NCBI GenBank assembly: GCA_037074705.1
Contig: CM073590.1
Location: 217,402,746 to 217,466,745, forward strand
Reading direction: 5' to 3'
Length of the DNA: 64,000 nt
Origin: Zhengitettix transpicula
Lineage: Eukaryota; Arthropoda; Insecta; Orthoptera; Tetrigidae
Of the stretch, positions 46,387 through 58,940 are shown in pieces. The translations under genes were made by a program, and so were the position numbers. Numbering within the stretch: the stretch's first letter is position 1; each line of letters opens with the position of its first letter. Under the pieces are notes generated by a model, which worked only from the letters and a program-made list of their open reading frames with translations, was not told where the DNA came from and searched no databases.

Positions 46387-46456
46387 TCTGTCTGAAATTG
46401 TAGTCGGGAGAGGAAGAGGACTCTGTCTGATATTGTAGCCGGGAGAGAAAGAAAAA
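46387..46456 (+). repeat. 35-bp tandem duplication
   Basis: Two adjacent 35-bp units start TCTGTCTGAAATTGTAG and TCTGTCTGATATTGTAG, with a GGGAGAG block in each. They lie in a purine-rich stretch (46330-46900) of unknown nature, perhaps an old retroelement end. Confidence 0.6.
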
Positions 46457-47221
46457 TTGGAGAGAACTAACAGCGTGGCCTAAGTACAAAATTTAACCGA
46501 GAAAGTTACAAGTTTTTAAATCCAAGTATAAAGTTTGGACAGCGAGATATTTTGTAAAAACTGCAAAGAATAATCAACTGTTTAGCGCCACATTAAGATT
46601 CTTACGCGTATGGACATAAACATTTTCCACATAAAGACAATGTGTAACAATATGTCTGGCTGATGATACGGAGGTGCAGCAGATCCAGTTCCCGGAGGAA
46701 AATTCAATAACTACGACCATGTGTTTGACAATCAAGTGTAGAGTCAGTGATTCATGGCCTTTTTAGTGTAAATTGTGAGCCCGAGCCGAGGAAAGTAAGT
46801 CTGGTACCAGCCGAACATTTTGTAAGTAGAAACCAAGTTAATTAAGTTTGTAAACGATAGTTAAAGGTATTCGTCTCATTTTGTTTTGATTGTTCTTAAT
46901 TTATAAATTCTATGATTGTTCTTTACTTATCAAGCCCAGGTAAACGACCCTGAGAGAAGAGTTATCAAATTTCTAAACGCTGAAACTTTAAATGTACTTA
47001 ACCTCAGAGAAAATGTTATAGATTTCTATTAAATAAAATAAATGGTATCGTAAAGTTTAAAGTAGTAATTATTTCTTGAAGCTTCCTATTATAAATTAAA
47101 TATTTGTTTGTTAAATTTTGTAATTATTAAATTTCGGCGTGTCAACGTAGGGAAAATTAATTGTAACATTAATTAAATAATCTTTTGTTAAATAATTTAG
47201 TTAATTAAATCGTCATTATTC

Positions 47222-47227
<6 letters not shown>

Positions 47228-47276
<49 letters not shown>
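47228..47276. repeat. (TA)n microsatellite
   Basis: About 24 TA dinucleotides. Shortly after it, a 13-bp unit GTACCGTTAACAT occurs twice in tandem (about 47329-47354). Confidence 0.95.
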
Positions 47277-47280
<4 letters not shown>

Positions 47281-48583
47281 TTGTATTTATCAGCAATAAG
47301 ATTACACTTTAGTCTATAAGCTAATGTCGTACCGTTAACATGTACCGTTAACATGTTCTTTACAGGGAAAATATAATATTTTTTTATTGCTAAATTTTGA
47401 TTTTTTGTGTGTTTGCTGGATTGGTCAGATTATTGAGAGGTTCCAGTGACGAGGCTTTGCTCACCTTGCAGTAGCCTCTTTTAATTTCCGGCCGCGTATG
47501 TCCGGAAAGAATTTTTTAAATTGAATTAGCGCCCTCTGACTGACGGAAGTTCTGTTAATTAAGATCCCCGCGTATCGCCTTGTTGAACTTTGATTCCGTA
47601 GACTTTTATTCTGTTAAATTCCCTTCTGTAAATAAATTCTTTAAAGCTTAAAAATGTCTATATTTAGCACTTACTTAGAAGAATTACTGTTTCTCTAAAA
47701 TACGGTATGATATCAGGACCTTCACAAAAAATCGACATTACGGAAATATTTTTTGTCTAGTTTCGTTAATTGTGATAGTAATACTATAAACAGTAACAGT
47801 AACGGTAGTCATATAATATGAGAAGTTTGGTTAATTTTTACCATTAGCTTCTTTTCGTTTTCACAAACTTCTTTTTCAGAAAATCAAGTGAATTAATAAA
47901 TCGCCTACTATAAATAACTTTCTGTTATTTATAAGCTTGTTCCTAGTACGAAAACTGAATTAAAATAATTAAGAAACCTCGTTAGAATTTGTTAACAGTT
48001 CTATCGATTACAAAATATGTCAGAATATAAATTGAGGCAGTTTCTAAAATTTCTTCAATGTTACTTATCTAACAAATGTATCATTATTGGGCGCTAAGGA
48101 ATTACTAGTTTTACACTAAATTTTAATATATTTAAAAAAGAAATTTTTAGTCGTGTTGGTAAATAAATTTACTTTGAAATATAATTTTCCAAATAGTGCT
48201 TTCTTGTAAACAAAAGTCAAGTCGACATAGAACATAGGTGTTAATTAAACTACAATATTAATTTCTCTTTATGTTTATACCATTTATTTATAAATACACA
48301 AACTAACATGTCAGAAAGAAATAAAATGTTTAAAAAATTACACGTTTCGTTTCAGGCTCTAATATACATTAGAAGAACTTGTTAATAGAAATTTCTCTCC
48401 AATGTTTCATTAAGGATTGAAATTACAGGCAATAAATTATATTTATACTTGTATAATTCATGTATACTAAATTTTCTGTTTCACACTTGTGCTCCTGAAG
48501 TGTTCATAAAAAAGGGACGAAATGGTGTGTTAATTTTTATTTTATTAAATTGTTTCTGACATGTTGGCCGGTTTATTCATTTC

Positions 48584-48586
<3 letters not shown>

Positions 48587-48623
<37 letters not shown>
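48587..48623. repeat. (AT)n microsatellite
   Basis: About 18 AT dinucleotides in otherwise unremarkable AT-rich DNA. Confidence 0.95.
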
Positions 48624-48625
<2 letters not shown>

Positions 48626-49520
48626 TTATTCGTGAACAAGTTTGAATTCTAACGAGGATAAAGTAAATTGAAAGACGCAGTCACATTATACAGTCCTAAA
48701 GTTGTCATAAAGTAAGGGTTATTATTAATGATATATTTTAATATCTACATTGCGCCAATTCGACTACTGTAATTTACAAACTGGTTTAAAAGGAAGTTAG
48801 TCCATGAGTAAGATAAGAACTCGGTTATAACTCATAAAATTATCGTTCTCAACGACTTGTGCAAGCTGAAATGCTCCACACATTTCCCTTTATAGATTTA
48901 CTGGGTTTCAATGAATAGCTTTCATTGCAGCGAGGTAGAAACTTTTGCTACAAATGGAATTTCACATAATGGCAGACTTGTTCGTCCTTCCATTTGGCAA
49001 CGTTTCCTACATCTGGTTAAGTGTTCTGCCATCCTGCCGTACACAGAAAATGCTGCACAAAATTAATGGATCTGTGAATTTTACTGCGTAACTGTTCCTT
49101 AAATGTATTGTTCATGTTATGAAATTGAAAGGTAAATAAATAAAGTATTTTTAATACAACACCATCAATACGTTGACATTCATAGTTATCATCTTTTAGT
49201 TTGTTTGGTGAAAATTGTTCGAACTTCTTACGATTGCTTAAAAAGAAGAAGGAACTTTTTCCTGTACGTGACTGTTGAACTATTCTGTAAAATTGTAACA
49301 CAATAATTTTCTATCTTTTAGATGTCCTGTGAATATGAATTATAAAATATGACAGTTTAACTGTAGGTTGAACGAAGACTCAGTGTAAATTACTATTTTT
49401 ACTTTTTATTAAACACATACTTTGTGTTTTTTTATTTTAGTTCATGTCTGAGGTAGCTTTGTTTCTAAACTTAAATACAAATCTTGTCAGTTTTCCTTCA
49501 GATGTCTGACTTATTAATAC

Positions 49521-50231
49521 TGAAGATTAATACATACATACATACACCCTGGCATTACAGCCCTTGTAGGGCTAGAGCCTGCCTCACTATCGAAGCCCAC
49601 TCTCTTCTATCTCTTGTTTTCCTCCTCCATCCTCTTATGTCCAACTCCTTCATATCTTCCTCTACATTCTCCACCCATTTCTTTCTAGGTCTGCCTACAC
49701 ACCTTCTTCCTCCTGGTTTTCCTTTCCATATTATTTGTAGTAGGGTTCCCTCCTTACTCCTTTCCACATGCCCTGCCCATCTTGCACTCCTTATGAAGCA
49801 CACAATTTGGGGATCACCATAGAGTTCATAGAATTCTTTGTTAGTTCTGATTAGTATATGATTGCATCTAGGAAGGAGGAAAGATGGGCAAATGTTACTA
49901 ACATCTCCATACAGAACTTCAATTTCGATAGGGTTCGGAGTTTTAAATACTTGGGTTCAGTGGTAACAGAAAATAGTACAATAGGAGAAGAAATTAGATA
50001 ACAACTACAAATGGGGAACAGATGTTACTGGGCCCTACTTCCTCTTTTGAAATCTCAATACCTTTCAAAAAAGGGAAAGATAAAGATTTATAAAACTGTA
50101 ATTAAACCAGTAGTGACCTATGCAGCAGAAACCTGGTGTATGCTGAGGTGTGACGAATTAAGAAAAGCAGCATGGGAAAGAAAAATACTACGAAGAATTT
50201 ATGGGCCTAAGTAAGTATGAAGATTAATACA
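49521..50231 (-). mobile_element. 5'-inverted (twin-primed) LINE insertion with 14-bp target duplication
   Basis: TGAAGATTAATACA at 49521-49534 is repeated exactly at 50218-50231, bracketing 683 bp. On the minus strand, 49803-49555 encodes the element's C-terminal end: RWAGHVERSKEGT, RRCVGRPRKKWVENVEED and DIRGWRRKTRDRREW. It is followed by a 3' tail of TATG-type repeats next to the duplication. On the plus strand, about 49914-50214 encodes the preceding part: SFKYLGSVVTENSTIGEEIR, GNRCYWALLPLLKS, KIKIYKTVIKPVVTYAAETW and ERKILRRIYGPK. The two pieces face opposite ways and are adjacent in the parent protein, as expected when target-primed reverse transcription starts at both cut ends. There is one stop in the inverted piece. 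The copy is fairly young but non-functional. Confidence 0.85.
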
Positions 50232-53200
50232 GGTATTATTAGGTTGATGAGCTGAAAGATAAAATAAAATTTTTCTTGCTTTTGAAGTATATTTCAGTTA
50301 ATCTTCAAAGAGGTTTCCACAAAGTATATTTGTTGTAACGCGAATTATTTTGGGTGAATCAATTTTTTTTTCATTGAAAATTCAATTGGGCAGCAAGTGA
50401 AATTCACTTTGTAAAAGAGCGATGATGAATGGAATTGTAAAAGTTAGAGACAGTCGGTCAGAGGTCGAAGGTGAGATGTGTTTACAGAACAGAGATGGAG
50501 TTACATTTCAGACTCCTAGTAGCCACCTGAAAAATAATTAGTGACCGGTCGCGAACAAAGAGCATCTAATTGGTGACAATGACTGGTCGGATATGTCAGG
50601 AGAAGATGGAGGATGTCATATTTTGATCAGAAGAAAAATTGTAATAGGAGGAGAATAGAAGGAGAAGTAAAAATCGTGGCTTGAAAAGGTCTAAGATCTA
50701 GAAAAGCCTGTAGAGAACCAATGGGGACAGTTATGACAGTTTTTGAGGAGAGACAGGTGAAGCGTAGAGGGAGAGGATAGTTTTGTGGAGAGGAGTTGAT
50801 GTGAAGAAAAGAAGTTGATGTGTAGACAGTTTTGTGCTGTCGGAAATTGATCTTCGGGTAGAACTGATCTGTAGACGGATGTGCGGCAGATGTGCAAAGT
50901 CCAAGCCAGCTTTCCGAGAACCATATTTGGTTTTCCACTAGTGGTGTTCGTCCTGAAACAACAGATATCCACGAGTATAGGTGGGAAATAACATTTCTAC
51001 ATTCGAACAAATGATTTAAATAGAGATAGTCTGATATATGGCCCAAATATCCTGTAAATTTATTTTAGTCTCAAGATAGGTTTATATTTTTATTTGTAAT
51101 AAACAATATCGCAACATAATTTTAATCAATTAAGAACAATAATTTTAATGACATTATTAATTTTAATTCTGAATGGGAGAAGGCACATTTCCATTTATTT
51201 GTAAATATTAAAATTAATTAATTATGTTCTTATATTATCACTTAATTACTTACTTGCCCCATAAAATCACTTTATTCTAACCTTAGTCTGAGTAACATAT
51301 ATGTGAAGCTTTGCTTTCATACATTTTTTCGTTATTTTTAACATTGAAAGTAGTTATCTCTTATACTCTGTTTTCAATAATTTTTAATTTGAGAAACGCA
51401 TATATGTACCGAATGTCTATGTGTATGTATATAACTGATAAAGGTGAGCTGTCTACATATCAATTCAAAATAAATATAAATATACGTTCGTACATATTTT
51501 TGAAACAGTTTTGTTTCCTCGCTTTCAATCAAAATTTATTAACTCCTTTTCCTAATATTTACGTTTTCTAAATTTTCACGTGCACTCTTTCATATTTTAA
51601 GTGGAGGTGCCATTACTGGCAGTATATTTCCATCGTAAAGACTCTCCTCTGTCTCGAAGTTCGGTCTACTAATGAAAATATTTGAGATTATTTTCCGTGT
51701 TCTTTATAATGAATGGGGGACTGTTAATTAGTTACAGAGACTGAAGATCGAAGATTTTCCCGGTGGAGGTAGTTAATGAAATTCTCTCGGGATTCCAAAC
51801 TGGTATGTTTGTAAAAACAAGCTACTGTACACGTCATAATCTCAAATACATTATGTATTTGTGAGTGACACGTTGCCAGTGTGCCGATTCTCGTCGTCCT
51901 CATCCTCCGTTTTTTCTTTGTCCACATTTGGTAAAAATTGAAGAAAGCGGCACCGACCTTGTAGTAGGATTTTATCCTATCATTTACCTACATGGTTAGA
52001 GGAAACCCGGCGAAACCAAAATAGGGATGAGCGGTAAGTGGATTCGAAACGCAGTCCCGCGGCACAATCTTGTTTGGTACTTCCGAACGCTATAATACAA
52101 AGGAAAAATATTTGAGCAGTTATTGACATTACATTTACATAAGCCAATAATTTTAAATTATTATTGGTGCAAATAACGCGTGGTTGGTTAATGAAGTACG
52201 TATAGAGTAATTGCATCACCTTTATTCAATTTAAGAAAAACACAATAAATTTAAATTAATCAGTAGTTTGCCTTTAACATTGTAAAAATTTCTAAAAAAG
52301 AAATTTTAAACCATCTGCGGGACACTTATCTAACCCTTTTTTGCTTTTAATTAGTTGTGTTATTTAATGTTGAAGCTTGTAGCCTTCAATTTGGATGCAG
52401 TGATCCGAGACAAGACGTATTGACACGCTGTTCACGGGGGCCATAACGACGTAGGTGCATCAGCTTCTGAGAAGCTTCTGCCTATTAATAAATTGCCGCC
52501 ATATAGCTTGTTTCCTCTCTGAGAGAAAAGCTTTTGGCACGTGTACGACCTTCACCTAGACGACCTCATGTTACGTACTAAAGTTAACGCGCATCCATTT
52601 TGTTCCATTATCAACTCGCCCACAAAACACGTCCCTGTGTAAGAGCATTGCGAAAACAAGGCACTTGGATAAACTTCCAAATCTCAATTACTTCATTCAT
52701 GAGAGCTCCTTCTTTAGATATTCAAGGCATTTTAACAGAACATTGTATTTTACAGTAAATAGTATTATATTACTTTGAATCCACAATTTTAATGGGAATT
52801 TGTATTTGGTCTCATGGCAGTGCTGTTTCACTTTAAATGACATGTATTACAATTCTCTATTAATTGACTTCGTTTTGATTAATTACAAGAGGAGTTTCAT
52901 GAAGTGAAATTAATTGAATGCATCAGCCGTAACCAACAAAATAAATTTAGATGTTACGAAATTAATCGGGGATGGTGGTAATCGTGTTAGAGTTGACGTT
53001 AGTGAATTATACTGATAATAAGTAAACCATTTTGAATAATATTGTAATAAACACGTGAAAATTTAACAGAGAAAATGAATGAGAATTAAAATCTACTTAT
53101 TCATGTATTGTACTATTTAGTAATCGTAAAATACAAATGGACTGAGCTCAAAATCAAACAACATCGTAGCAGGAAGTTTTCGTCTTGATTATTAGGATGA

Positions 53201-53590
53201 ATGGAAACGTACAGGTTGGGACAAAAAATTTTCAGGAATTTTTTGAAATTTTTCGTCTGTAAAGAGCAGCTAAGTTGAAGAGGGCAAGTAATAATTGCTA
53301 GGCCTCAGACACAAAGAGGAGTTATCCAAATAACGATTGCTAAAACTGGGGCGGTACAGGGGGAAAATACATATAAAACGGCAGCCATTCATATATGAGA
53401 GAAAAATGAGAGTATTTTGTTCAGTGACGAGATATAACGAAAGATGTGGCGGGATTAAATTAATGTAAAACTGTTGTAATGCTCATTTAAATGTCTGGGG
53501 TACCGATAGATTCACTATGGAAGTTATTTTATTAATCGGCAGCAGATTCTTTGCTCTGTAAATCAGAGTCATAGAGATAATAAATATTTA
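50232..53590. other. Intergenic DNA, no gene recognised
   Basis: The stretch 50440-51010 is purine-rich on the plus strand. Its complement therefore gives overlapping open frames of 139 and 93 codons, whose Ser/Leu/Phe-rich translations resemble nothing known. The rest is AT-rich except for the island at 52370-52660. Confidence 0.5.
52370..52660. promoter_or_regulatory. GC-richer unique island
   Basis: It includes AGAAGCTTCT, a perfect 10-bp palindrome with a GAAnnTTC heat-shock-type dimer (near 52473), a CACGTG E-box (52538-52543) and AGTTAACGCGC. There is no repeat or coding similarity. The function is inferred. Confidence 0.22.
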
Positions 53591-53599
53591 TTCATCAAT

Positions 53600-54255
53600 C
53601 TTTTTCTATTGATAGAAGATAAAGAAAGTATATGCATATAAAAATCATATTTATATGTTCCGCAAACACTCACATCAATGACAATCTGGAAAATACATTG
53701 TGGGGGTAATACACTCATAGCATCCATATGTGTGTGGGTAACATTTATAATGCCAACACTGCCGTTATTAGCGTCGAATAAATCATTTTTGGACTCTCCT
53801 TGATTAATAGTGCCACCCTCGATGTAGTTCAAGTCTAAGTTCAACCTCTATGTGCCGCCTGTATGTGGGGGAAGGAGGGAGGGGGGGTAGCAGCATCAGG
53901 AGTGGAATGAGGTGACATAAAAATAGGGCGAAAACGTCACACATTGGAGTCGAATACATTGTAGGGCTGATTGGTTACTGACATCCACCCTGACAGATAA
54001 GTTGAGGTTCAGCCCCCATCGCCGTAGTGGGAGGATAAGGATAAAAGTAGTCTAAAATTATTGTGGAATTAATACTTTTCGGTGTTGACATAAACAGTGA
54101 CGCTCCCATTACTCGTCAGTATGGGATGGGAGAGAAGGAAGTATAAAATAATCGTAATAATCAAGACACTTGCGCCGGGTTAATTCCTTTTTCAGTCTAA
54201 TATTCTATTGGGATAAATAAATCCTCGGGAAATGCCGGTTAATCAGCTAGTACAA
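53600..54255 (-). repeat. Second inverted copy of the array-like repeat
   Basis: Minus-strand copy with TATATGTTCCGC at the rear end, AGCGTCGAATAAATC and GGTGACATAAAAATAGGGCG inside, and GGGAAATGCCGGTTAATCAG near the front end. It is more diverged than the copy at 43975-44590. Confidence 0.5.
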
Positions 54256-57079
54256 TATACATTCATGAGTTTAAATCTAAATTCAATTTTATTTATCCCA
54301 TATACGAAATCACCATACTAATTCATAACGTATTTGTCTCTTTCCCACAGCAAGTGATAATAATTAATCACTTCATAACTGTCAATATGTATAAAGCCAT
54401 ATCAGTTATATTAAATGAGTTTCTCGTAGTTAAACATGGATTGTAAGCTGCTCTCCATCAGTGTATATATGTTCATCGTCGTTATTAGCTAAACCGTATT
54501 AGTATGAATCAATTCATGACCTGAATCTGTTATCCTGCCACTGAAGCTTGTTTTGAACACACGGTCTTTGTTGGAAACGAATTTTATAATGTTTTCAAAC
54601 TCAGTTTAAAATCCAGTGTTCGATACATAAAGGCTTTTTAGTGTTGACCGAAATTACATCAAAAACTCATTAGTCAAGCAGCTAATTATAAAAATTTCAA
54701 AGTATCTGAGTTAAATTGAATTTTTTCTAGGTATTGAGGATTACGTTTTTAATAGAAAATTAAAATTTTTAATTGTAATGAGTGGCTGGAAAAGTATTTT
54801 TCCTAAATGTACCCTTTCAACATTTATGTTTAATTTCGTTGTATTATATCAGACATAAGATAAATTTTATATATATTATTATAGAAATATGATTATATTT
54901 TTATGAAAGCATTTATCTTGGTACTCTGTTCTGAAATATGACACAAAAGGCAAAATTTGATATTAATTTATTTTATTCAAATGTTTAACTGCCGGGATTT
55001 TAAATTAACGACATAGATTCTTAAAATAACTCGTAGAAATAATAGTTACATTAAAATTCGACTAAGATTATTTCAAATATATATTAAAATTATTTTAATT
55101 AATCGAAAATTTATCGTTAGAAACGTTGAAATATCTGTTAATGGTTTGTTTCATTCCGCGTAATGGACGCCTGGCATCATCATGGGACCTAAAAAAATTA
55201 AGTGTCACATATAATTGCAATTTTAAAAAAATAAATTAGGAACAAGAAAAAAATTGGCGTATACAGATTCTGGCGTAGTGTCATGAGAATCAAGATTTAT
55301 ATTACGGTTATTTAGTTTCCCGCAAAAATGAGCACTGTGTATTCAGGTGTCTCGGCATCCAATCAAAAGACAAGCCCCTTGGGTTTGCCCGTTCATTTTA
55401 TGCTCTAACAAGAAGCACACACTGTACATCACTTGGGATACAGAGTTGTGAGAAATGAGAACAGCCGTGCGTCTAGCAGCATTTTTATTCCACGTAAAAA
55501 TAACATATAATCGAAGTTGACGATTAATGTCTGTCACACGAGCAAAAGGTTATTCTCGGAATTTGGCTTTCAAGTGTTCTAATACAAATTTAAGCCCTAA
55601 AAAGGAAGTAAGAGAATTTAAATATAAAATAAATGCCCAAACAATCTATTTTCGAAAAAATAAGCAAGAAAAAAAATCAGAAATAAATTATTTAGAATAT
55701 TTAAGATAATATCAGGATGATGAAATACATATTACGAGGCCACTACAGAAAAATAGTTAATATAGTAACCTAAACATACTCTTCAAAATGAAAATTGAAA
55801 ACCAAGAAATCCAGTGGACTCATTTATTGTAATTAGTGCTTTTAAACCGTAATTTTTGTATAAATTAAATATTTTAATCCTATTTGGGCAAATTGTTGTG
55901 AAGTCGCTTAAATACCTTCGATCGTAACTCAACCCTGAATGACCGGTCCTTTATGAAAATCAGTTTAACTGAAAATAGCCTTATAATCCATGGATTATAC
56001 TAAAAAATTGGTTCATTTCAATTACTTCTTTCAAGAAAAAATGTGTTTGCTTGATCCACAACTCAGGGTTTTCAATGCCATATCTGCGGCACCTGAAATA
56101 TTTTTTAAATATATTATGAACATTTGAGCTTTTGTTTTCAGTTTCTTTCTTATAAGAATTATTCGCGACTTTTGTGTATGGTATACTAAAAGGGGCAGTA
56201 TTAGCTTCATGTGGTTTATCAAATGTCGCGTTCTTAAAAATTTAATAAAGCTCTATGATGTAAACAAGTCTATGTCGCAAGGAGAGATGAGGTAGAAAAA
56301 CAGGAATCTCATGCCGAGATTGTGCTAGACGAAACAAAATTTACAGTCGGATAATATTAATGATCATACCTATTTGATTAATATGGCACATTTTTCATTC
56401 TGACCGACCTTATTGAAGTGACGTCGTACATTGAGATCCGTGAATTCATATAGAAAATAGAGAATGTAGGACAAAGACAGATGTGTATTCAGAGAAACAT
56501 GCAAGCTTTTTCTAGTTCCATAGTTAACCTATTGCGACGAGAAAAATCATAGTATATCGGTTTTATAATGTTTGAAGAATTATAAGGTACGGATACGCCT
56601 ATCGTATTGTTAACTAACCTGTGTTTTGGATTCGGGAATATGCATTGGTCAGTTGCAAGTCAAAATCTCGTTTTTCTTCAACGTAGCCATATATCAGTTC
56701 TAATTAATTCTAAATTTGTTAAGTGTCATCCGTAAAACACTTATTTACTAGAAATGTAAATTTCTAAAAGTGTCATCATTTATTGCCGACATGGATAGGA
56801 ATTTTCAATCATTGTCTAGGTATTGCAACATTGTCATTCAAATTTAATCTAATAATCTGATACTGTTTAGCTTAATCTCTTGAATATATCAAGTTACTAA
56901 GTTTAGTTTGCAGTTAACAAGTTAACAGTTTAGAAAATCAAGTCATTACCACCACATCAACTACAGAAGTACAAATTTGGTAGATCTTATTATATGTTTT
57001 TTTTCTCTACTTCCCTAGAATTTGCAGAGGATTGCAGACAAAATTTAATGTAGACCAGTGTTGGCCCAGAGGGATGTGT
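54256..57079. other. Intergenic DNA, no gene recognised
   Basis: AT-rich sequence with only short accidental frames. No repeat family from elsewhere in the window was recognised here. Confidence 0.5.
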
Positions 57080-57410
57080 TAGTTAAAACGACGTAATGCA
57101 AATTTAGATGAAAGGCGAGATGGCTGCGGGTGCCGACGGACCAAGGGGTGCGGTTCACAGACGCGTAGCTTTGAACCGCGGAAATTGGCATGGTACGAGG
57201 ATTGAATCAGGCTCAATTATTGAGCTACATGGTTTGCAAAGTCGATACGCCACTGCTGCCTCTCTGGAGCAGGCTCCTCTGTTCTTGACAAAAATAGCCC
57301 CTCCGGCAAATTGGTTTCTTCACCCCACGTACAGCGACGTCGATGAAGAATTACCCTGGCGATTTGGGTCAATTATCACGAAAATCCGAAATGGTTGAAG
57401 GGAGGTAGAT
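57080..57410. promoter_or_regulatory. GC-richer unique island with octamer and palindrome
   Basis: It contains the POU octamer ATGCAAAT (57096-57103) and a 15-bp perfect palindrome GCTCAATTATTGAGC (57211-57225) with an ATTA core. A 96-codon plus-strand frame (57108-57398) spans it but resembles no known protein. I read the block as a possible enhancer-like element, by inference only. Confidence 0.28.
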
Positions 57411-57769
57411 CTAATTGTCACACTTGAAGTTATTCTTGGTAATATCGTTACTAAATTCAATGGCAAAACACACGGGGAAAGGGTTGGGGGTGTAACGGGA
57501 TTAGAGCATCCTTCCTCACTTCCCCTTCCGACTGACCCCTGCGGATCTACTTGTTTCATTCCGTCGTTAACCAATTTCTGAAAAGGGCTCTGGAGGAGTG
57601 TCGAGGGCATTCGATGGGAGTGTCCTTATGGGGGACTATATCGGTGGGGCGTTAGAATGTTCGAGTGTTCACAACGTCTAGCGAATACATGTACCGAAAA
57701 AAAGAGTATCACTTGAACTGACATAATAACTTGCTGGAACATCAAGAATATTTAGGTTAAAGCTTACCT

Positions 57770-57845
57770 CTACTTTATAAATATCAGCCGTTGTTAACTT
57801 TCAGGGTGTAACTTTCGGCATCATCATCGTCGTCAAGTATATCAA
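57770..57845 (-). repeat. Short module with GATGATGATGCC and CTGAAAGTT boxes
   Basis: On the minus strand it reads CTTGACGACGATGATGATGC, CGAAAGTTACACCC, TGAAAGTTAACAACGGCTG and then ATATTTATAAAG. The two boxes and the terminal TATTTAT resemble the loop of the insertion at 17044-17211. Confidence 0.4.
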
Positions 57846-58316
57846 CAAAAAAAAAACATTATTTTATCTTTATACTGTTCAATAAATTCCTCTAATAGGT
57901 GTTTTACCCTTATCCGAACAATCAATTTCCCGCTAATTGTCTGGTAGATTGTTTTTTTTAGAACTGATTGTGTCTATCAGTCACATATGCTCAAGTTCTA
58001 TGTCATACTTTACATACATTGGGTTACGTCTCTAAATCTTCTCATACTTTTCACTATGTGAGCGATCCCTTACATTCTTTTCCGTGGTGCCTTGTTCAAT
58101 ACTTCTTTGTGCACCAATCATGTTTCGCACAAAAGCGCAATTTGTCAAGTTTATCAATACTGATTTTTAGTTAAATATTTGTCTTTTAGGTCGTAATGGC
58201 GTATTTAACTTTAATATTAATAAAGTTCATTCAAATTCTCTCGAATACAGCAAACGTATTCTATTAAGCACTAGTTTTAAGAACCCTGTTATTTTTATTA
58301 GTTTTAACCTTAATAC

Positions 58317-58318
<2 letters not shown>

Positions 58319-58357
<39 letters not shown>
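58319..58357. repeat. (AT)n microsatellite
   Basis: About 18 AT dinucleotides in AT-rich intergenic DNA. Confidence 0.95.
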
Positions 58358-58359
<2 letters not shown>

Positions 58360-58499
58360 CGCTTTGTCTATTATAAAGACATTTGTCTTCCACTTTATCC
58401 GTACATATAACGTCAAATACTCTGCGAAGCTTCCTGAACGCTGAAATGTTAATGACATAATATTTTCATACCTTTTACCTTCTCAATACTAACTTTCTC

Positions 58500-58940
58500 A
58501 TTTTAAATGCCGCTGACGTCTTCGGTTGGGGCTACCTTGGGGGATGCCTTTTCCTCTTTCCGTTTTTGAACTAAGGTTCCCTTAAGCCAAGGCACCTCGG
58601 CCTGTTTTGCGAGGTGTATGTTCCCATTGGAACAGTCGGCCAGCTGCCTCCTAAACTGGTCGAGGCACGGAGAAGGAAATGCTGAGTACCCACAGAAAAC
58701 CCCTCTCCCGCCATCGGAAGGGCGTGGGACAAGTACCCAATGCCCGAACTACCTGATGCAGGTTTTGTGGGGTTTGTCCAGCATCACTTTTAGGTGAATG
58801 CCGTGTATGATCCTTAAAATGTAGCCCGGGAGCCCTAGTTAACCCTTGGATACATTCCTCTACACTAAGGCATCTCCCCTTTCAAATACCTTCCAATGCT
58901 ATTAAAGGGAAGTTGCCACCATGTGGATTATCCTCATGTA
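58500..58940. repeat. GC-richer dispersed repeat related to 1.44-1.62 kb
   Basis: This 440-bp block is distinctly GC-richer than its flanks. It shares ordered blocks with the stretch at 1440-1625, including GGGACAA, CTACCTGATG, GGGTTT and CCTTGGATA. No open frame of note is present. It is probably part of an old retroelement of unknown class. Confidence 0.45.

Noticed and set aside
50627..51046. 139-codon minus-strand ORF as a gene
   Set aside because: It arises from a purine-rich plus strand. The translation is low-complexity Ser/Leu/Phe-rich with no family resemblance.
57108..57398. 96-codon ORF as a gene
   Set aside because: No recognisable domain, and overlapping frames are also open because of the local GC content.
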